Source: an uncultured bacterium | GTDB lineage: Bacteria > Planctomycetota > JAJSAM01 > JAJVHW01 | Direction of reading: 5' to 3' | Length of the DNA: 64,000 nt | Assembly (NCBI GenBank): GCA_937996235.1 | Contig: CALKVK010000035.1 | Coordinates: forward strand, 62,001-126,000 | Shown here: positions 59,446 to 64,000 of the stretch, piece after piece | Position numbering within the stretch: position 1 is the first letter of the stretch | Layout of the letters: each line of letters starts with the position of its first letter | Made by a program: the position numbers and the translations under genes | Notes under the pieces: generated by a model | Told to the model about the DNA's origin: nothing | The model's input: only the letters and a program-made list of their open reading frames with translations | The model's database searches: none

Positions 59446-60174
59446 ATGCGGGCAGGCATGGTGCGAACCCTGACGGGTGCGTGCGCGGTGGCGCTCATTG
59501 CGTTCTCCGCGCCGAGCCGCGCCTTCGCCGGCGTCGTCTCGACCTCCGGCACGATCACGCAGATCACGACGCCGAGCGGCACGCTGGCGGGCGGCACGCT
59601 CGAGAGCGACGCGACCGCGTACTTCTGGTTCGAGAACACGGTCACGGGCGCGCAGAGCGTCAGCGTCAACCACCGCGGCTCGGGCACTGTGAACTCCGCC
59701 GGCACGGCGAACCCGGGCACGCTGAACGCGACGTTCGTGCGCAGCTACATGACCCACTTCGACAAGGTGGGCTCGACGGCAGGCGTGTTCGTCACCCTCT
59801 CGAACATGTCCATCACGTTCGACGAGGAGATCATCGGCATCATCTTCAACACGACGACGCTGGGCAACACCGACGGCACGTACGGTCCGTCGGGTCTCAC
59901 CTACAGCTACGTCGCGGCGAACTCGCGCGGCTACGAGCTCGGCACGGGAGCGACGGGCGACCGCTTCTCCATCTCCGCCGACCGCCACACCATCACGATC
60001 CTGAACATCGGCACGGCAGCCGCGGGCATCGACGAGCTGCGCATCCTGCTCAATCCCGAGCCGGGCACCTTCGCGCTCTCGGGCCTCGGCGTCGCCCTGC
60101 TCGGCGGCCTCGTGGTGCGCCGCCGCCGGCGCCGCCGCGCCGCCGCACCGGCGCAGCAGCCCGCGCGAGCCTGA
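59446..60174 (+). CDS. PEP-CTERM sorted exported protein
   Basis: The 242-residue protein has a signal peptide (cleavage near AFA-G, residue 31) and a beta-rich, Thr/Ser/Gly/Asn-rich middle without tryptophan-rich or catalytic motifs. The C-terminal sorting signal is NPEPGTFALSGLGVALLGG followed by VVRRRRRRR, that is, PEP motif, membrane span and Arg cluster. Exosortase would cleave it and attach it to the surface. No exosortase gene is in the window. ATG 59446 has GGGAG upstream; ATG 59458 is an alternative start. Confidence 0.82.
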   Translation: MRAGMVRTLTGACAVALIAFSAPSRAFAGVVSTSGTITQITTPSGTLAGGTLESDATAYFWFENTVTGAQSVSVNHRGSGTVNSAGTANPGTLNATFVRSYMTHFDKVGSTAGVFVTLSNMSITFDEEIIGIIFNTTTLGNTDGTYGPSGLTYSYVAANSRGYELGTGATGDRFSISADRHTITILNIGTAAAGIDELRILLNPEPGTFALSGLGVALLGGLVVRRRRRRRAAAPAQQPARA

Positions 60175-60233
60175 GCCGCCTCGCCGCGGCCTCCGCGAAC
60201 CGGCTACAGCGCGACCGCCGCCGCACCCGAAGA

Positions 60234-60251
60234 GGGGGCACTGCAACCCCC
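60234..60251 (+). promoter_or_regulatory. Small hairpin just before the pilT ribosome binding site
   Basis: GGGGG (60234-60238) and CCCCC (60247-60251) can pair across an 8-nt loop, ending 2 nt before AGGGAAG. It could occlude or expose the ribosome-binding site. Confidence 0.3.
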
Positions 60252-60265
60252 AGGGAAGCGACGCG

Positions 60266-61537
<1,272 letters not shown>

Positions 61538-61579
61538 CCCCGCGCCCGGCGGCGTGTTCGTGCGACCCGCCGTGCGCCC

Positions 61580-61585
61580 TACCAT
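61580..61585 (+). promoter_or_regulatory. -10 box for leaderless hutU
   Basis: TACCAT ends 6 nt before the ATG at 61592. Confidence 0.6.
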
Positions 61586-61591
61586 CGCGGC

Positions 61592-63262
61592 ATGCAGCCG
61601 CACGCATCCGGCCCCCGTGTCGTCGAGCCTCCGCGCGGGACCGCGCTCGCCTGCCGCAACTGGCAGATCGAGGCGCCCTACCGCATGCTCCAGCACAACC
61701 TCGCGCCCGACGTGGCCGAGGACCCGGAGCACCTGATCGTCTACGGCGGCTCGGGCCGCGCCGCGCGCGACTGGCCGTCGTTCGACGCGCTGCTGCGCTG
61801 CCTGCGCGAACTGGCGCCCGACGAGACGCTGCTGGTCCAGAGCGGCAAGCCGGTCGGCGTGTTCCGCACCCACGAGCACGCGCCGCGCGTGCTCATCGCC
61901 AACTCGAATCTGGTGGGCCGCTGGGCGACGTGGGAGCACTTCCGCGAACTCGAGCAGCGCGGGCTGATGATGTACGGGCAGATGACCGCGGGCTCGTGGA
62001 TCTACATCGGGACGCAGGGCATCCTGCAGGGCACGTACGAGACGTTCGCCGAGGCCGCGCGGCAGCACGCGGGCGGCGACCTCGCGGGCAGGCTCGTCGT
62101 CTCCGGCGGCCTCGGCGGCATGGGCGGCGCGCAGCCGCTCGCGGCGACGATGAACGGCGCCGTGTTCCTCGGCGCGGACGTGGACCCGGCGCGCATCGCG
62201 AAGCGCCTCGCGACGCGCTACCTCGACGAACGCGTCGACGACGTGGACGCGGCGATCGACCGCGCGCTCGCCGCGTGCGCCGCGCGCGAGGCCGTCTCGA
62301 TCGGCGTGCCGACGCACCAGACGACGCTCCTGCGGCGCCTCGTGGCCCGCGGCGTCGTCCCCGCGCTCCTCACCGACCAGACGAGCGCGCACGACGAGCT
62401 GAACGGCTACGTGCCCGACGGACTCGCGTTCGAGGCCGCGCTCGCGCTGCGCGCGAGCGACCCGCAGCGCTACACGGCCGAGTCGCGGCGCACGATGGCG
62501 GACCACTGCCGGCTGATGGTCGAGCTGCAGGCGCTCGGCGCGGCGACCTTCGACTACGGCAACAACCTGCGCGGCCAGGCGCTCGAGGCGGGGTACGCCG
62601 AGGCGTTCGCCTTCCCCGGCTTCGTGCCGGCGTACATCCGGCCGCTCTTCTGCGAGGGCAAGGGGCCGTTCCGCTGGGTCGCGCTCTCGGGCGACCCCGA
62701 GGACATCCGGCGCACCGACGAGGCGATCCTGCGCCTGTTCCCGGAGGACGCCGCGCTGTGCCGCTGGATCCGCATGGCGGGCGAGCGCGTCGCGTTCCAG
62801 GGCCTGCCTTCGCGCATCTGCTGGCTCGGGTACGGCGAGCGCGCCCGCGCGGGACTCGAGTTCAACCGCATGGTGCGCGACGGCGAGGTCTCCGCGCCGA
62901 TCGTCATCGGCCGCGACCACCTCGACTGCGGCTCCGTCGCGTCTCCGAACCGCGAGACCGAGGCGATGAAGGACGGCACCGACGCGGTCGCCGACTGGCC
63001 CATCCTGAACGCGCTGCTGAACACCGCGGCGGGCGCGACGTGGGTCTCGTTCCACCACGGCGGCGGCGTGGGCATGGGCTACTCGCTGCACGCGGGCATG
63101 GTCATCTGCTGCGACGGGACGCCCGAGATGGACGTGCGCCTCGAGCGCGTGCTGACCTGCGACCCCGGGATGGGCGTGATCCGCCACGCCGACGCGGGGT
63201 ACGAACGCGCGAACGAGGTCGCGCGCGAGCGCGGCGTGCGCATCCCGCTGCCGCGCGACTGA
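61592..63262 (+). CDS. hutU: Urocanate hydratase
   Basis: HutU adds water to urocanate, giving imidazolonepropionate, the second step of histidine degradation, using tightly bound NAD. The 556-residue protein carries GKPVGVFRTHEHAPRVLIAN, SGGLGGMGGAQPLAA (NAD site), LTDQTSAHDELNGYVP and the active-site DHLDCGSVASPNRETEAM segment. The length is normal for the family. hutH is at 48.2 kb; hutI and hutG are not in the window. Confidence 0.96.
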   Translation: MQPHASGPRVVEPPRGTALACRNWQIEAPYRMLQHNLAPDVAEDPEHLIVYGGSGRAARDWPSFDALLRCLRELAPDETLLVQSGKPVGVFRTHEHAPRVLIANSNLVGRWATWEHFRELEQRGLMMYGQMTAGSWIYIGTQGILQGTYETFAEAARQHAGGDLAGRLVVSGGLGGMGGAQPLAATMNGAVFLGADVDPARIAKRLATRYLDERVDDVDAAIDRALAACAAREAVSIGVPTHQTTLLRRLVARGVVPALLTDQTSAHDELNGYVPDGLAFEAALALRASDPQRYTAESRRTMADHCRLMVELQALGAATFDYGNNLRGQALEAGYAEAFAFPGFVPAYIRPLFCEGKGPFRWVALSGDPEDIRRTDEAILRLFPEDAALCRWIRMAGERVAFQGLPSRICWLGYGERARAGLEFNRMVRDGEVSAPIVIGRDHLDCGSVASPNRETEAMKDGTDAVADWPILNALLNTAAGATWVSFHHGGGVGMGYSLHAGMVICCDGTPEMDVRLERVLTCDPGMGVIRHADAGYERANEVARERGVRIPLPRD

Positions 63263-63389
63263 CCGCGCCGGACGCAACGCGGGACGCAGCGCCGGTCGCG
63301 ACGCCGGGCGCCCCGGGCGCGCGGCGCGGCGCCGTGTCCGCGGCCGAGGACGCCCCCTCGCACGCAGCGCGCGGCGCGCCGATTGCGGC

Positions 63390-63395
63390 TACTCT
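63390..63395 (+). promoter_or_regulatory. -10 box for leaderless HEAT-repeat gene
   Basis: TACTCT ends 6 nt before the ATG at 63402. Confidence 0.55.
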
Positions 63396-63401
63396 CCCAC
63401 C

Positions 63402-64000
63402 ATGCGCCCACGACCCACCCTCGCCTGCGCCGCCGCCCTCGCCGCCGCGCTCCTCGTCGCGGAGCGCGGCACGGCCAGCGCGCAGCCCGGCGAGAAGCCG
63501 CTCGACGAGGCGAAGAAGCTCCTCGACAGCGGCACGCTCGCCAACCGCCAGCACGCGCTCGAGATCCTCGAGGGGCTCGCCGGCGACAAGTCCGCCGAGA
63601 AGCTCGTGATCTCCGCCCTCGACGACGAGGACTGGGGCGTCGGGATGCAGGCCGCCGACGTGCTCTCGCGCACCGGCGGCGACGCGGCGCGCGACGCGCT
63701 CGCGGACGCGGCCGTCACCGGCGAGATCCAGTGGGTGCGCGACGCCGCCGCACGTGCGCTCGGCACGCTCGCGGGCGCCGAGGCGGGCGAGCTGCTGCTC
63801 GACCAGACGAAGCGCCACAAGGAGGAGACGGTGAAGGCGCGCGCCGTCGACGGCGCCGCCGCCTACGTCGGGCCCGAGCACGTCTCGCGCCTGGCGCGCT
63901 TCGCGCTCGACAAGGACCCGTACCTCGCGCGCTCCGCGGCCCGTGCGCTCGGAGGTCTCGCGGCCGACGGCAGGGCCGGCGCCGAGGCGCTGAAGGCCAT
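63402..64000 (+). CDS. Exported HEAT-repeat protein, N-terminal part (cut by window edge)
   Basis: At least 199 residues are visible and the frame is open to the end of the window. A signal peptide (cleavage near ASA-Q, residue 27) is followed by helical repeats. Phrases such as DWGVGMQAADVLSRTGGDAARDAL, VRDAAARALGTLAG and LARSAARALGGLAADGRAGA are the alpha-helical HEAT/PBS-lyase repeat pattern. It is likely a periplasmic scaffold or binding protein; the rest of the gene is needed to say more. Confidence 0.75.
   Translation, partial: MRPRPTLACAAALAAALLVAERGTASAQPGEKPLDEAKKLLDSGTLANRQHALEILEGLAGDKSAEKLVISALDDEDWGVGMQAADVLSRTGGDAARDALADAAVTGEIQWVRDAAARALGTLAGAEAGELLLDQTKRHKEETVKARAVDGAAAYVGPEHVSRLARFALDKDPYLARSAARALGGLAADGRAGAEALKA

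Overview
This is a very GC-rich (roughly 70% or more by eye), densely packed chromosomal segment with genes on both strands. No rRNA, tRNA or CRISPR array is visible. The best guess for the source is a planctomycete-like bacterium (Planctomycetota). The pointers are an ECF sigma factor fused to a membrane anchor and long carboxypeptidase-regulatory-like repeats, a c-type cytochrome with a planctomycete-type heme module, a PEP-CTERM protein, an alkaline-phosphatase-superfamily (sulfatase-like) lipoprotein and several sulfotransferases. This is an inference from gene content; no marker gene settles it.

Layout. 0-5 kb: queuosine genes (queC fragment, queE), convergent with folA-thyA, then a MobA-like nucleotidyltransferase, ispH and an SDR oxidoreductase. 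5-11.2 kb: acyltransferase, alpha/beta hydrolase, a 29-residue membrane peptide, topA, a Trm112-like protein and pyrE. 11.2-20 kb: a secreted CAP/P-domain protein, a UDP-glucuronate decarboxylase, a GIN-domain protein, a CYTH-CHAD protein, a sulfotransferase, a beta-barrel gene broken by an in-frame TAA, and an MscS channel. 20-25 kb: a redox island with a decaheme cytochrome, a convergent diheme cytochrome (each with its own terminator) and an eight-cysteine protein. 25-29 kb: three sulfotransferases and a glycosyltransferase. 29-31.4 kb: small membrane proteins around a 324-bp inverted-repeat-bounded block with no gene. 31.4-35.7 kb: a three-subunit molybdenum hydroxylase operon with the extra cysteine loop of 4-hydroxybenzoyl-CoA reductases, plus a GNAT gene. 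35.7-43.7 kb: a thioredoxin-fold protein, an RNB exonuclease, folE, a sulfatase-like lipoprotein, a GNAT and an RluA-type pseudouridine synthase. 43.8-49.8 kb: an FHA protein, two glycosyltransferases, a secreted protein and hutH. 49.8-57.3 kb: a secreted repeat protein, a DUF255 thioredoxin-like lipoprotein and the sigma-repeat fusion. 57.4-64 kb: a YgiQ-type radical SAM protein, a PEP-CTERM protein, PilT, hutU and a truncated HEAT-repeat protein.

How the genes fit together. FolE product feeds both folate (FolA, ThyA) and queuosine (QueE, QueC) synthesis. HutH and HutU are the first two steps of histidine degradation, although 13 kb apart. The MobA-like protein may serve the molybdenum hydroxylase. 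The two cytochromes probably form a periplasmic or surface electron-transfer pair. The sulfotransferases, glycosyltransferases, acyltransferase and UDP-xylose-type enzyme suggest a decorated cell-surface glycan.

The most striking global signal is regulatory. About 20 genes carry a TANNNT-type -10 box ending exactly 6-7 nt before the start codon, on both strands, which implies widespread leaderless transcription. Genes lacking this arrangement often have a visible Shine-Dalgarno sequence instead.
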